A DNA stretch of 43,161 bases from contig WRIZ01000021.1 in assembly GCA_009782475.1 (NCBI GenBank), positions 1 through 43,161 on the forward strand, in the 5' to 3' direction. The translations under genes were made by a program, and so were the position numbers. Position 1 is the stretch's first letter, and every line of letters starts with the position of its first letter. Origin of the DNA: Oscillospiraceae bacterium. GTDB taxonomy: Bacteria > Bacillota > Clostridia > Oscillospirales > UBA929. Below are positions 14,935 through 24,300 of this stretch, piece after piece. Below the pieces are notes generated by a model. The model ran no database searches. It saw nothing but the letters and a program-made list of their open reading frames with translations, and was not told the origin of the DNA.

Positions 14935-16602
14935 CTATACTTCCATGATAATGGGCAGAATCAGCGGTTTGCTCTTCTGCCTGCGGTTGAGATAGCCGCT
15001 CAGCGCGCCGCGCAGGCTCTGTTTGATGGTGACCCAATCGGTGTATTTTTTCTCGATGCAGCCGTCCAGCGTTTCGGTCGCCACTCTCCGCAGCTCCTCC
15101 AAAATGGCGTCCGAATCGCGGGACATGGCAAAGCCGCGCGTGATGATGTCGGGGCCCGCCACAACGGTTGAGCCGTCGGCTTCCATCGTCACCACCACCA
15201 GCAGAATGCCGTCTGTCGCCAAATGCCGTCTGTCATGCAGCACGGCTCCGCCGACGTCGCCCATTTCGCCGGGGCCGATGCCGTCTACCAAGACACGTCC
15301 CGACGGGACGGCGGCACCCAGTTTGATCCCCTTTTCCGTTATTTCGATCGGCCGCCCCAGTTCGGGAATGAGTATATTCTTGTACTTTATTCCGGTCAGG
15401 GCGGCGAGTTCGGCGTGGGCTTTCATCATGCGGTATTCGCCGTGAATGGGGATAAAATATTTCGGTTTTGTCAGGGCGAGGATGATTTTCAGCTCTTCCT
15501 GACAGGCATGGCCTGACACATGGATTTCGGTCAGGCGTTTGTAGATGACTTCGCAGCCGCGTTTGAACAGCTCGTCGATCATCCTCGACACCGTTTTTTC
15601 ATTTCCCGGCACCGGGGATGCCGAAACGATGACACGGTCGCCCACGCCCAAATCGACTTGCCTGTGCGCCCCGAACGCCATGCGGTTCAATGCCGACATG
15701 GGTTCGCCCTGGCTGCCTGTCGTGATGATGCAGACTTTATCCTTCGGCAGGCTCTTGACCTGCGACAATTCGATGATGGTTCCGGGCGGGATGTCGATAC
15801 ACTCCAAGTCGATGGATAAAGCCAAAATATTCTCCATGCTGCGGCCGGTGATGGCCACTTTGCGGCCGGTTTCGACCGCCGCGTTAATGATCTGCTGGAT
15901 GCGGTGAATATTGCTGGCGAATGTTGTGACGACAATGCGTTTGTCACAGCCTCGGAATTGATTCAGCAACGCCTCGCCGACGGTACGCTCGCTCATGGCA
16001 AAACCGGGGCGTTCGACATTGGTGGAGTCGGAGAGCAGCGCGAAAACGCCTCTCTTCCCCAGTTCGCCCAAACGAGCTAGGTCGATCATATCCCCCTCCA
16101 CCGGGGTGGAGTCTATCTTAAAATCTCCTGTGTGGATGACCGGGCCGAGGTCTGTGTGGATGGCCAGCGCGACCGCGCCGGCGATGGAATGGTTGACATG
16201 GATGAACTCCACATCCATACATCCCGCCTGAATGACCTGACCTGTCTCCACACTGCGGACGTCGGCAATATGAGCCAAACCGGCTTCTTCCAGCTTGATT
16301 TTAATCAAGCCGGCTGTTAACTTGGTGCAGTAGATGGGGCAGTTGACCGAACGCAGCAGAAAGCTGACGGCTCCGATATGATCCTCGTGGCCGTGGGTGA
16401 TGACAAGGGCGCGAACGCGGTTTTTATGCTTTTCGAGGTAGGTGAAGTCGGGAATGACGATGTCTACCCCGAACATGTCTTCATCGGGGAACGAAAGCCC
16501 GCAGTCTACCAGCAGTATATCGCCGCCGTGTTCATAAACCGTCAGGTTTTTGCCCACTTCGTTAATACCGCCGAGGGGGATAATCTTCAATTTTTGCGAC
16601 AT
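14935..16602 (-). CDS. rnj: ribonuclease J
   Basis: 555 aa from the ATG at 16602. A GTG five codons upstream sits directly on TAGGAG, so the true start is uncertain. The metallo-beta-lactamase core carries HxHxDH as THGHEDHIG (His70, His72, Asp74, His75). Later motifs are HTGDFKID, SDSTN in the beta-CASP part, and SGHACQEELK with PIHGEYRM. The C-terminal ~100 residues match the RNase J dimerisation/exonuclease region. It is a two-zinc 5'-3' exo- and endoribonuclease, the main mRNA decay enzyme in Gram-positives without RNase E. I cannot say whether it is the J1 or the J2 form. It would also act on the small RNAs in this window. Confidence 0.95.
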   Translation of the reverse strand: MSQKLKIIPLGGINEVGKNLTVYEHGGDILLVDCGLSFPDEDMFGVDIVIPDFTYLEKHKNRVRALVITHGHEDHIGAVSFLLRSVNCPIYCTKLTAGLIKIKLEEAGLAHIADVRSVETGQVIQAGCMDVEFIHVNHSIAGAVALAIHTDLGPVIHTGDFKIDSTPVEGDMIDLARLGELGKRGVFALLSDSTNVERPGFAMSERTVGEALLNQFRGCDKRIVVTTFASNIHRIQQIINAAVETGRKVAITGRSMENILALSIDLECIDIPPGTIIELSQVKSLPKDKVCIITTGSQGEPMSALNRMAFGAHRQVDLGVGDRVIVSASPVPGNEKTVSRMIDELFKRGCEVIYKRLTEIHVSGHACQEELKIILALTKPKYFIPIHGEYRMMKAHAELAALTGIKYKNILIPELGRPIEITEKGIKLGAAVPSGRVLVDGIGPGEMGDVGGAVLHDRRHLATDGILLVVVTMEADGSTVVAGPDIITRGFAMSRDSDAILEELRRVATETLDGCIEKKYTDWVTIKQSLRGALSGYLNRRQKSKPLILPIIMEV

Positions 16603-16674
16603 TTGACGATGTTTCACTCCTATTATCGTAAAATATGTATCGTACCGCTTGCGCGGTCAAATCCGGTATGAGGA

Positions 16675-16697
16675 GGGGATGCCGGGAACGCATCCCC
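16675..16697. terminator. hairpin between fusion gene and RNase J
   Basis: GGGGATGC-CGGGAAC-GCATCCCC. No T-run follows on the minus strand, so it may be a weak terminator or an mRNA-stabilising hairpin. A candidate RNase J promoter, TTGACC-17-CATATT, lies after it on the minus strand. Confidence 0.4.
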
Positions 16698-16745
16698 CAT
16701 ACGGAGCTATATTACCATACCGTGATCAAAAGGGCAACCTTTATT

Positions 16746-19028
16746 TTATCTGCTTCCATCCAATGATTTCACCTTTTTGGACAAATCGGCGAACAGCTCG
16801 TCGGCCAGTTCCTCGTTCATCCCCTCGGCGATGATGCGCAAGGCGCGGCGGTTGGGCATGGGCGCGACGCGCACCCAGCCCCCGCGGGCACGGGTGCGGA
16901 TGCCCTCGTTGAGTTCGGCTCCCGGAAACTGCTTGGCCAGCTCGCGCATGACCGCGCCGCGATCGGCCTCGACGGCGATTTCCCCTGCCGTGAGATGGAA
17001 GGAGGGGAGGCTTTCATAGAGTTCGGACAAGGTTGTTTTCAATTTCCGGCATCCGTGCGCCAAACGCGCCGCCATGAAGACCGGGTCGCGCATATAGGGC
17101 TGGTCGGCCATCAGCAGCCGCGCCTTCTCCCCGTCGCGTTCAACCCGCAAGACCGTGATACCCTGCCTTGCCGCGACGTCGTCTAAAAAGGCGGGCGCGT
17201 CGGGCGGAAGGGCTAACTTTGTCTCGCCGCAAGCGGCTTCCACATGAATCAATACCCCCAACAGATGGGCGGCGTCGATTTCCCGCCCGTCTTCCAAAAC
17301 CGCCGTGAGCGAAAGCCCGCTGCTGTACAGCGTCTCTCCGCCGTTCGGCGCGCATCCCGACGCGGCCAGGGTTTTCCGCAGGAGTTCGGCTTCAGGGCCG
17401 CTTCCGCCGACCATCATGCTGATCGGCGCGAAGTTTCCCGCCGCCCAATGCGGGCGGGCGGCGGCCGCAACCGCGTATTGCTCCATTAAACCGTTCAGCA
17501 CCCTCGCCGGACGGAGATTTTCCGGGTCTGCCAACGTCACGTCGCCGCGCAGCACGGCGGCTTCGAGTTTGCGTTCTTCCGCCCTGCCCGGGGCTACGCC
17601 GTTGTGATCGTAGAAATACAGGGTGAGCAGACGTTCCTGCTGGCGGATGAAAACGCTGAGCGGGATGAGGTGATGCCCCCCGCCGAAGGCGGCGCAGGAC
17701 GGCGTCAGCGCGTCGGTCAGAACGGCGCGCCCGCCTCCGGCACAGACACCCGTCTCCAACGCCAGCGCGGCCAAACGGGCGGCCTCGCCGCCCCGCCACG
17801 AGATAGCGACTTCCCCCCGCGCCGACTGCGCCGCGGCGATGCCCAGCCGGTAGCAGAAGTCCGGCGTTACATCCGCATGGGGCAATCCCCGTACAACGCC
17901 GTTGCTGTCAAAGAGCGCGCCGCGCCGCTGGGCTCCTTTGCTGATGCTGCCCGACACATGGGCTCCGGGCTGTATCTCCTTGCGCGGCCAAACGCGCGAT
18001 TTTTCCATCACAACGGCGTCCTGCCCGATCACAACGCCGCTGCCGACAACCGCGCCCTCCAAAACCGACGCCCCTTCACGCAGCACCGTCCCGCGTCCCA
18101 AATAAGCATTGGTGACGCGTGAACGGGCTTCCATGACCGCACCGTCCAGCACGCTCCCTTCGGCTGTAACGCCGTCGGCCAGCACACTGCCGGAACCGAT
18201 CACCGTAAACGGGCCGATTGTCACATCTCTTCCAAAATGCGCGTCCTGCCCGATGTAGCAAGGCTGGGCAACCTTCACGCCTTCCGGCGGCAGGTGCTGG
18301 GGGGGCAGGTTGAGCCGGGTTTGACCGTTGAGGATGTCGCGGCAGCATTGCAGATAAGCGTCGCAGTCGCCGATGTCACACCAATACCCTTCGGCGGTAT
18401 AGCCGTACAGACCCATCCCCTTCTCCATCATGAGAGGGAAAAGGTCGCGCGCGAAATCGAATTGTGTTTTCTCCGGGATGAGGCGCAAGGCCTGCGGAGA
18501 GAGGATGTAAATGCCGGTATTGACCGTGTCTGTGAACACCTGCCCCCAAGCTGGCTTCTCGATAAAGCGAGATATGCGCCCGTCGTCCCCGGTCATCACA
18601 AGACCGTATTCCAGCACATTGGGGCGGCGGGTCAGGATGAGGGTGGCGTCGGCGTCTTTGCGGGTATGGACTTCCAACGCCTCCCGCAGGTTGAAATCGG
18701 TCACCGCGTCGCCGGAGAGAACAAGCACCGTCTCTTCCAGTGAATCATCCAGCGCGTCGCGGACGCCCCCGGCTGTTCCCAGCGGCTCATTTTCGATATT
18801 GTAGTGCATCATCACACCCCATTCCCCGCCTTCGCCGAAATGGTCGATGATTTTATGCGGCATGGCTTGCAATGTAACGGAAATACGGTTGAATCCGTGG
18901 CTTTTGAGCAACTCTATGCCGTATTCCATCACAGGCTTGTCAAAGAGGCGCACCATCGGTTTGGGGCATTCCGCGCTGATGGGGCGCAGGCGGGTTCCCT
19001 CCCCCCCGGCCAGCATGACTGCTTTCAT
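16746..19028 (-). CDS. sugar-1-P nucleotidyltransferase/phosphomannomutase-like fusion
   Basis: 760 aa from the ATG after GAGGAGG. Residues 1-230 are a nucleotidyltransferase (MLAGGEGTRLRPIS signature loop, SGDAVTD, EKPAWGQVF). About 250-380 is a left-handed beta-helix of hexapeptide repeats (YIGQDAHFGRDVTIGPFTVI). The remainder follows the phosphomannomutase/phosphoglucomutase fold. Clostridial fusions of this type are often annotated mannose-1-phosphate guanylyltransferase. The mutase phosphoserine motif (TASHNP) is not seen; at its place stands AFGGGHHLIPLSVF. The mutase half is thus probably not catalytic and may be regulatory. The first half should make an NDP-hexose for wall or surface polysaccharide. 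Confidence 0.82.
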   Translation of the reverse strand: MKAVMLAGGEGTRLRPISAECPKPMVRLFDKPVMEYGIELLKSHGFNRISVTLQAMPHKIIDHFGEGGEWGVMMHYNIENEPLGTAGGVRDALDDSLEETVLVLSGDAVTDFNLREALEVHTRKDADATLILTRRPNVLEYGLVMTGDDGRISRFIEKPAWGQVFTDTVNTGIYILSPQALRLIPEKTQFDFARDLFPLMMEKGMGLYGYTAEGYWCDIGDCDAYLQCCRDILNGQTRLNLPPQHLPPEGVKVAQPCYIGQDAHFGRDVTIGPFTVIGSGSVLADGVTAEGSVLDGAVMEARSRVTNAYLGRGTVLREGASVLEGAVVGSGVVIGQDAVVMEKSRVWPRKEIQPGAHVSGSISKGAQRRGALFDSNGVVRGLPHADVTPDFCYRLGIAAAQSARGEVAISWRGGEAARLAALALETGVCAGGGRAVLTDALTPSCAAFGGGHHLIPLSVFIRQQERLLTLYFYDHNGVAPGRAEERKLEAAVLRGDVTLADPENLRPARVLNGLMEQYAVAAAARPHWAAGNFAPISMMVGGSGPEAELLRKTLAASGCAPNGGETLYSSGLSLTAVLEDGREIDAAHLLGVLIHVEAACGETKLALPPDAPAFLDDVAARQGITVLRVERDGEKARLLMADQPYMRDPVFMAARLAHGCRKLKTTLSELYESLPSFHLTAGEIAVEADRGAVMRELAKQFPGAELNEGIRTRARGGWVRVAPMPNRRALRIIAEGMNEELADELFADLSKKVKSLDGSR

Positions 19029-19114
19029 ATGTTCTTCCTCCTCAATATGTGTATAACTCCAGTATGAACACATTCGTCCAAGCATATACAGATAAGGGAG
19101 AAGGAGGACGGGTT

Positions 19115-20458
19115 ATGTGGGTCGTACTTTTGCTGGCGGGGCTTTGGTTTACGCTGCGCAGCGGGTTTTGGCAGGTTTTCAACATCGGGCGGATTTTCCG
19201 GGAGACGCTGGGAAGCCTCTTTTCTAAGAGCGGACGAAAATCTCCGTCACTGTCACAATCTGACCCGGACATTGCCTCCGGCGGCTCGCCAGGGAAGACT
19301 GTGACGCCGTTTCAGGCGATGTCAACGGCGTTGGCTTCGACGGCGGGGACGGGGAACATCGCCGGGGTGGCGACGGCCATTGTGGCGGGCGGGCCGGGCG
19401 CCATCTTTTGGATGTGGCTCTCGGCGTTGTTCGGGATGATGACCAAATACGCCGAAGTCTACCTCGCCGTGAAGCACCGCAGAAAATCAAAAACCCCCGG
19501 AGGGGGGTTTTACGGCGGGCCGATGTATTATATGGAGTCGATCGGGTGGAAAGCCCCCGCCGTCATCTTCGCCGCTCTCTGTATGACCTCGGCTCTCGGG
19601 GTGGGCAACCTCACCCAGGTCAACACGCTGGCCGACGCGGTGCATACCGTCTTCAACGCGCCCAAACTGCTGACCGGGGTTGTCACCGCCGCTCTCGCCG
19701 GGCTGGTGGTGCTCGGCGGCATACGGTCGGTGGCTTCTGTGACGGAGAAACTGGTGCCGTTTATGTCGGTGCTGTACATAGCGTTGAGCGCGGCCGCCCT
19801 CTTTGTCTTCCGGGACGCGATCATTCCGGCCATTCAGCTCATCATTGCCGGAGCGTTCAACCCGCAGGCGGCGTTGGGCGGCGCGGCGGGGTACACCATC
19901 TTCCGCGCCATGCGCTACGGGATCAACCGCGGGGTGTTTACCCACGAAGCGGGGCTGGGCAGCGCGCCGATCGCCCACGCCTGCGCCGACACCGATAACC
20001 CGGCGCGTCAGGGGATGTGGGGCGCGCTGGAGGTCTTCATCGACACCATCGTCCTCTGCACGCTAACCGCCCTTGTCATCCTCGCCGCCGGGGTATTTTC
20101 AACCGAACCCAACGTCACGTTGGATGGGGCGTCGCTCACGGTTGCGTCGTTTGAGCTGGCTCTCGGCCCGTTCGGCGCGGGGGCTGTCGCCGTCTGCACG
20201 GCCTTGTTCGCCTTTGCCACTATTCCCGGCTGGTGCTTCTACGGTGAGCAGTGCTGCCGCTACCTCTTCACCCATCCGCGCGCCGAAACGGTTTATCGCG
20301 CGGCATTTATTCTGCTGCTCCTTCCGGGGGCGGTTTTGCGGCTGGATGTGGTGTGGCATTTCGCCGACGTCATGAACGCGCTGATGGCTCTGCCGAATTT
20401 GGCGGCTCTGCTGGTGATGAGCCCGCAAGTATTCAGCGGGCTGCGGAGGTATAAATAA
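19115..20458 (+). CDS. alanine/glycine:cation symporter (AGCS family)
   Basis: 447 aa from the ATG after AAGGAGG; the upstream part of the frame reaches into the divergent gene's leader. Roughly ten hydrophobic segments are seen. Family motifs include STALASTAGTGNIAGVATAI early in the protein and the strongly conserved YGINRGVFTHEAGLGSAPIA near the middle, followed by QGMWGALEVFIDT. The protein takes up alanine or glycine with Na+ (or H+). A hydrophilic loop at about 35-60 (KSGRKSPSLSQSDPD) is longer than usual. Divergent from the nucleotidyltransferase fusion; terminator copy R1 follows directly. Confidence 0.93.
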   Translation: MWVVLLLAGLWFTLRSGFWQVFNIGRIFRETLGSLFSKSGRKSPSLSQSDPDIASGGSPGKTVTPFQAMSTALASTAGTGNIAGVATAIVAGGPGAIFWMWLSALFGMMTKYAEVYLAVKHRRKSKTPGGGFYGGPMYYMESIGWKAPAVIFAALCMTSALGVGNLTQVNTLADAVHTVFNAPKLLTGVVTAALAGLVVLGGIRSVASVTEKLVPFMSVLYIALSAAALFVFRDAIIPAIQLIIAGAFNPQAALGGAAGYTIFRAMRYGINRGVFTHEAGLGSAPIAHACADTDNPARQGMWGALEVFIDTIVLCTLTALVILAAGVFSTEPNVTLDGASLTVASFELALGPFGAGAVAVCTALFAFATIPGWCFYGEQCCRYLFTHPRAETVYRAAFILLLLPGAVLRLDVVWHFADVMNALMALPNLAALLVMSPQVFSGLRRYK

Positions 20459-20491
20459 CCCCCGCCCGGTTGGTCGCCCGGGCGGGGGGTT
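20457..20491 (+). repeat. GC palindrome R1, terminator of symporter gene
   Basis: AACCCCCGCCCGG-TTGGTCG-CCCGGGCGGGGGGTT. First of six related copies in the accessory region. It overlaps the stop codon of the symporter gene and should act as its terminator. Confidence 0.85.
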
Positions 20492-20512
20492 ATACCGTTT
20501 TACTGCGCAACT

Positions 20513-20758
20513 CTATGTAATCTCCCTTTTCTTATATGGGAACTCCACATGAACTGTCGGTGACGCCTGATCTACCCATTTCGTTAATTCGTTCGTTGCG
20601 TCACGAGTTATCTCCGCGTGTTCCTTGATTTCCGCTATGTCGTCCTTCATGACCGCTATGTCGTCCCTTATGACTGCGACGTCATCTTTGATTTCCGCAA
20701 TGTCGTCCTTCATTTCTTGCAATTCATTCAGAATCTTTTGCAGCATTTCATTCTCCAT
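20513..20758 (-). CDS. small heptad-repeat coiled-coil protein
   Basis: 81 aa from the second of two adjacent ATGs after AAGGAG. Residues ~17-50 repeat the seven-residue unit K/R-D-D-I/V-A-x-I/M four to five times (KDDIAEIKDDVAVIRDDIAV), encoded by ~21-bp tandem DNA repeats, and form a clear coiled coil. A polar tail ending VHVEFPYKKREIT follows. It overlaps the 48-aa gene upstream and is surely co-translated. Function unknown; coiled-coil pairs of this size are often partners of membrane or toxin proteins. The repeat number could vary by slippage. Confidence 0.65.
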   Translation of the reverse strand: MENEMLQKILNELQEMKDDIAEIKDDVAVIRDDIAVMKDDIAEIKEHAEITRDATNELTKWVDQASPTVHVEFPYKKREIT

Positions 20759-20894
20759 CATTATTCTCCTTATTCATTTCTTTAATCATTCTAACCAACC
20801 GGGAGCATATGTCATCTGGCCCGGAGCGCGAATCCGACTCCCGAATCATCTTGGAAATTCGTGAACACCAATCATCGTACTCTTCATTCTCCAT
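20748..20894 (-). CDS. small acidic/basic protein, 48 aa
   Basis: Begins MENEEYDDWCSRISKMIRES and ends VRMIKEMNKENNDGE. GAAGGAGAG stands eight bases before the ATG and a good promoter lies upstream, so this is a real gene although very short. Its end overlaps the start of the coiled-coil gene by 11 bases. Function unknown; the pair sits between palindrome copies R1 and R2. Confidence 0.65.
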   Translation of the reverse strand: MENEEYDDWCSRISKMIRESDSRSGPDDICSRLVRMIKEMNKENNDGE

Positions 20895-20931
20895 CAAAGC
20901 TCTCTCCTTCTATATTCCTAATCACACCGCT

Positions 20932-20961
20932 ATTTTACCACGCCGTCCGCGCCATTGTCAA
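20932..20961 (-). promoter_or_regulatory. promoter TTGACA-18-TAAAAT
   Basis: Minus strand, TTGACA (20956-20961), 18 bases, TAAAAT (20932-20937). Drives the two small genes at 20513-20894. Confidence 0.65.
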
Positions 20962-20977
20962 GCGGCGAACATACAAA

Positions 20978-21008
20978 CCCCCCGCCCGGTTGGTCGCCCG
21001 GGCGGGGG
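20978..21008. repeat. GC palindrome R2
   Basis: CCCCCCGCCCGG-TTGGTCG-CCCGGGCGGGGG, same orientation as R1. It separates the small-gene pair from the first type I toxin-antitoxin cassette. Confidence 0.85.
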
Positions 21009-21020
21009 CGCAAAAAACAC

Positions 21021-21049
21021 TTGACAGGAAGAAAGCAAACACCTATAAT
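21021..21049 (+). promoter_or_regulatory. antitoxin RNA promoter, type I cassette 1
   Basis: TTGACA (21021-21026), 17 bases, TATAAT (21044-21049). No coding sequence follows on this strand. Confidence 0.75.
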
Positions 21050-21055
21050 AAGCAT

Positions 21056-21140
21056 ATAAATGGAACTGCCGCCTTTAGCGGGGCGGCTCAGTTCTAAAGT
21101 CAGGTTTGAGACGCCGTAACTAAACGGCGTCTCGTGCTAT
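21056..21140 (+). ncRNA. candidate antitoxin RNA, type I cassette 1
   Basis: Expected transcript from the promoter at 21021. It starts near AAATGGAACTGCCGCC, forms GCCGCC...GGGCGGC-type hairpins and runs through the GAGACGCCGT/ACGGCGTCTC hairpin (21108-21133) into the 3' end of the toxin gene on the other strand. It would pair with the toxin mRNA 3' part, as RatA does with txpA. The 3' end is not defined. Confidence 0.55.
21108..21133. terminator. convergent hairpin of type I cassette 1
   Basis: GAGACGCCGT-AACTAA-ACGGCGTCTC, 10-bp perfect arms, four bases past the toxin stop. Confidence 0.7.
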
Positions 21141-21220
21141 TTCTTCCGCTTATTCAAGCAGAGAGCGATAACAGCTATGATAAGCATAGCGAACTGAAAC
21201 AGTCCCGCATATGTAACCAT
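21137..21220 (-). CDS. type I toxin peptide, 27 aa (holin-like)
   Basis: The peptide runs from MVTYAGLFQFAMLIIAVIAL to CLNKRKK. It has a single transmembrane helix and a basic Lys/Arg tail, the form of BsrE/TxpA-type and 'putative holin-like toxin' peptides that insert in the membrane. A strong ribosome site (AAGGGGGGTGATGTT) precedes the ATG. The gene has its own promoter at 21278-21306 and a ~58-base leader with GGAACTGTCGCTTGGCGGCT. An opposing promoter at 21021 makes an antisense RNA over its 3' end. A 29-aa homologue is at 30102-30191 in an almost identical setting, which supports that both are real. Confidence 0.8.
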   Translation of the reverse strand: MVTYAGLFQFAMLIIAVIALCLNKRKK

Positions 21221-21277
21221 AACATCACCCCCCTTACAGGAGAGTGACCAAGCCGCCAAGCGACAGTTCCAGCTTCA

Positions 21278-21306
21278 AGTATAGCATCAGAACGTAAACT
21301 TGTCAA
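21278..21306 (-). promoter_or_regulatory. toxin promoter, type I cassette 1
   Basis: Minus strand, TTGACA (21301-21306), 17 bases, TATACT (21278-21283). Confidence 0.75.
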
Positions 21307-21324
21307 ACACCCGCAAACACATAC

Positions 21325-21357
21325 AACCCCCCCGCCCGTGTTCCGGGCGGGGGGGTT
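21325..21357. repeat. GC palindrome R3 (variant), terminator of SLH gene 1
   Basis: AACCCCCCCGCCC-GTGTTCC-GGGCGGGGGGGTT. The loop differs from the other copies. It follows the stop of the minus-strand SLH gene. Confidence 0.8.
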
Positions 21358-21389
21358 GGTTATGCTATGCGGTTTGTGCTTGCTAAGTA

Positions 21390-24300
21390 TTATTGAAAAG
21401 CAATAACGATGTCAGCAGGTTGCCCCGGGGTTGATTGGTAAGCTCTGATGTACCAAGTCTTGTCACTCCAAGTTGTGTAGGAGCTGACGCTGGAGATTCC
21501 AGCACCGCCTTCGGCGTCAAAGAACTTGGTGTTCTCGTTAAACGGTACGTTGACTCCATTAACGTTTAAGAGGTTGCTGGATCCGGTCGTCACGCCCCAG
21601 AATCTTCCGCTTGCCGTGACATTGATATTTGTGGAATACAGTTCCGTGAAACCTGTAACCACGTTGGTGCTGCCACTCTTAAAGGTCGGTTTCCATACGA
21701 GGGCTTTGCCTGTGATGTCGTCAAAGGCATTGGCATCTTCGTCCTGTCCGTAGAGGGTGATCTTTGTGCCGTCCTGCGTTAAGAAATCTTTCGCCATGCG
21801 CCATTTGCCTGAGTCGAAGTTCAGCTCTTCCCACTCGCTGCCAGCAAGGGAGATAACCATATCGTTATCGGTGGGCGGCGCGAACGACGCGCTCAGTTTG
21901 ACAAATCCCGCTTTGAGGATGGGGGCTCCGTACGTGGCGTTCTCATCGGGCTTAGATGTTTTGCCGTCGCCTGTCAGAGAAACCCATTCGGAGTAGCTGT
22001 TGGTTGTAGAGCCAAGGGTGGGGAAGTTGCGGGCTTTGATAGCCGAGAAGTTGCCGGAGCCGTCTTTGACGAAGATGACCGAGTTGTCCAGCAGGGTTTT
22101 ATTCAGCATCCCGCTCCATTGATCGCCCCAGCCTCCGCCTGTCAGGATGTTATTGCTGACCGACATAGGCCCTGTTTGTGTTGTGTTAACCGCTGCCGCG
22201 ACTTCACGCAGGGTGACGGTGCCGTCTTCGTGGTCGATGTACTCAAAGATGTGCTCGTCGATCACTTTGGCGGCAACGAACGGATAACCTGCGCCTAAGC
22301 CGTAGTTTTTGCCCCTGAACGCGATCTTGCCTTTGGAGCCAACCACTCCTGTTTCAAGAGTACCTTCGGAACCGTATTCGCCTGCGCTGAGAGACGTTAA
22401 GGTTGCTGTACGTTTTTTGTTTTCGGCTTTGACCCACTTGTAATAATCGGCGTTGCCGTATTGATCTTCCACAAGTTCGTCGATGTACAGGATGTCTCTC
22501 ACGCTGTAGATTTTCTGTGAGTTATTCTCATCGAGGATGTTGACGCGGAGAGAAACCACTTCCTGTATTGCCGAATCGTTGTCAAACCCGCCGCCTGGTT
22601 TATATTCGGTTGTGACGGCGAAATCGGATCTAGTGACCAAGCCGTATTTCCAGCCTGAGAGGTCTTCTGCTTTAGGCGGCACGACTTCAAGAACTTTGCC
22701 GTTGAAAACAAAGAGGTCATACACTGTGCCTACATTGACAAGGGATTTGATGTCGCCATTGAAGTCGAATGTAAGACTGGAAGGCGTCGCGGATTTGAGG
22801 ATCGGGGACAATTTATAGCTTGTTCCGCCAATGGTGACGGTCTTCAGGTCGATAGCTTTGACAGTCGCTTGACCGCTGGCTTCGGTGACTGCTTCATAAC
22901 CAAGCCTGTGGGTACCGATTTCATAGACGAGGAAACGTCCGTAGTCGGCGGGGTTGGTTTCAGGGAAATCTTTGATGTTGGCTTTCTGCCGGGCGTTGGT
23001 GTCGGGGGTAAAGCCTGTGCTGTTGCGGTATCTCATTCTGTTGCTGTTGTCGCTGTTGAAATCACGGAATTGGGCATAGTTGTAGAACTCGATGAACACA
23101 TAATCTACATTCGCTGTGCTTCCGCTGTAAACCATGCGGACGGTAACATCGCTGAGGCTGGTTTCGAGACCCGAAGCATCCCAGTTAGAGCCTACTATGC
23201 TGGTCAGGGAAGCGGCGGCATTAAACGGAGCTTGTGTGCCGTAGTCGCTGCCGAACTGATCTGTATCTTTGCACTGATAGTTGATGTAAATATCGGCTCC
23301 GGTGAGGACTGCGGCATTGTTGCGAACCAAGGCACGGGCGTCGCCCAAAAGACCGCGGCCTTCGTTGTTATTGCTGTTTCTCTTGGAACCAACGCCGATG
23401 TAGGTGTCGGTCATGCTGTCATTGTAAGTAAAGCCGGTGTAGGCTTGCGTGATTTTGCCGTTGACGGGTGTATTGCGATACCAAAAAGTGATTTTGCGGC
23501 CTACGTCATACATGTCGATGCCGAATTCTTCTGTCAGGTCGGCCGAAAGGGTTATGCCGCCAACCTTGGCTTCGCCGCTTGTTCCGGGGTCGGTGCCGTC
23601 AAGGGAGAACCAGCGTCCGTCAGAGGTGATTGTTCCGGCGTTCATTTTGGTGTAATTATACGCCATAACCAAGAGGGAGGACGCGCCGCCTTTGCGGTCG
23701 GTCGGGTTTGTCGGGTCGGGGAGGACGCGCATCCGCAGGTTGTCGTACTCAAAACGGTCTGTCTCGATGGTGTACATCAGGAGCAGACAGGCAGTGGCGC
23801 GGTCGATCACATAATCGCCGTTTTCATTCTGGTCGTCCATCCAGTAGAGGTCACCCAGCATAGCCATTTCGTCGGCGATGCGGACGACGCTCCAAAGGCT
23901 CATCGAGAAGCCTTCTTCATACGACATGTTGAGGCCGATCGACCTCATGCAGAGCAGGATGGCTTCGGCGAAGGAGATTTCCTGACCGGGGCCGTACATC
24001 GGCACGCCGTCGACGTCGCCGATACCTCTAGAGATGCCGCGGCTGGCGAACCAGTTGGTGTAGCCTTTGGCCCAGCCGCCCTGATAATCTTCCACGTCTC
24101 CGAAGTAAGAGGGGCCTGCGGCCATGGACGGATGTCCTTCGAGGACGCTCTTGCCGCCGTTGTGGGCTTTGTAGAGCATAACGGCGAACTCGGCGCGGGT
24201 GAGGGGCTGGTCGAGGTTGAGGTTGAGTTTGGTGCTGCCGTCAGCTTGCATGTCTTTGCTGCCGGTGATGACTTTGAGGTCGAGCATCAGCTGAACCGCG

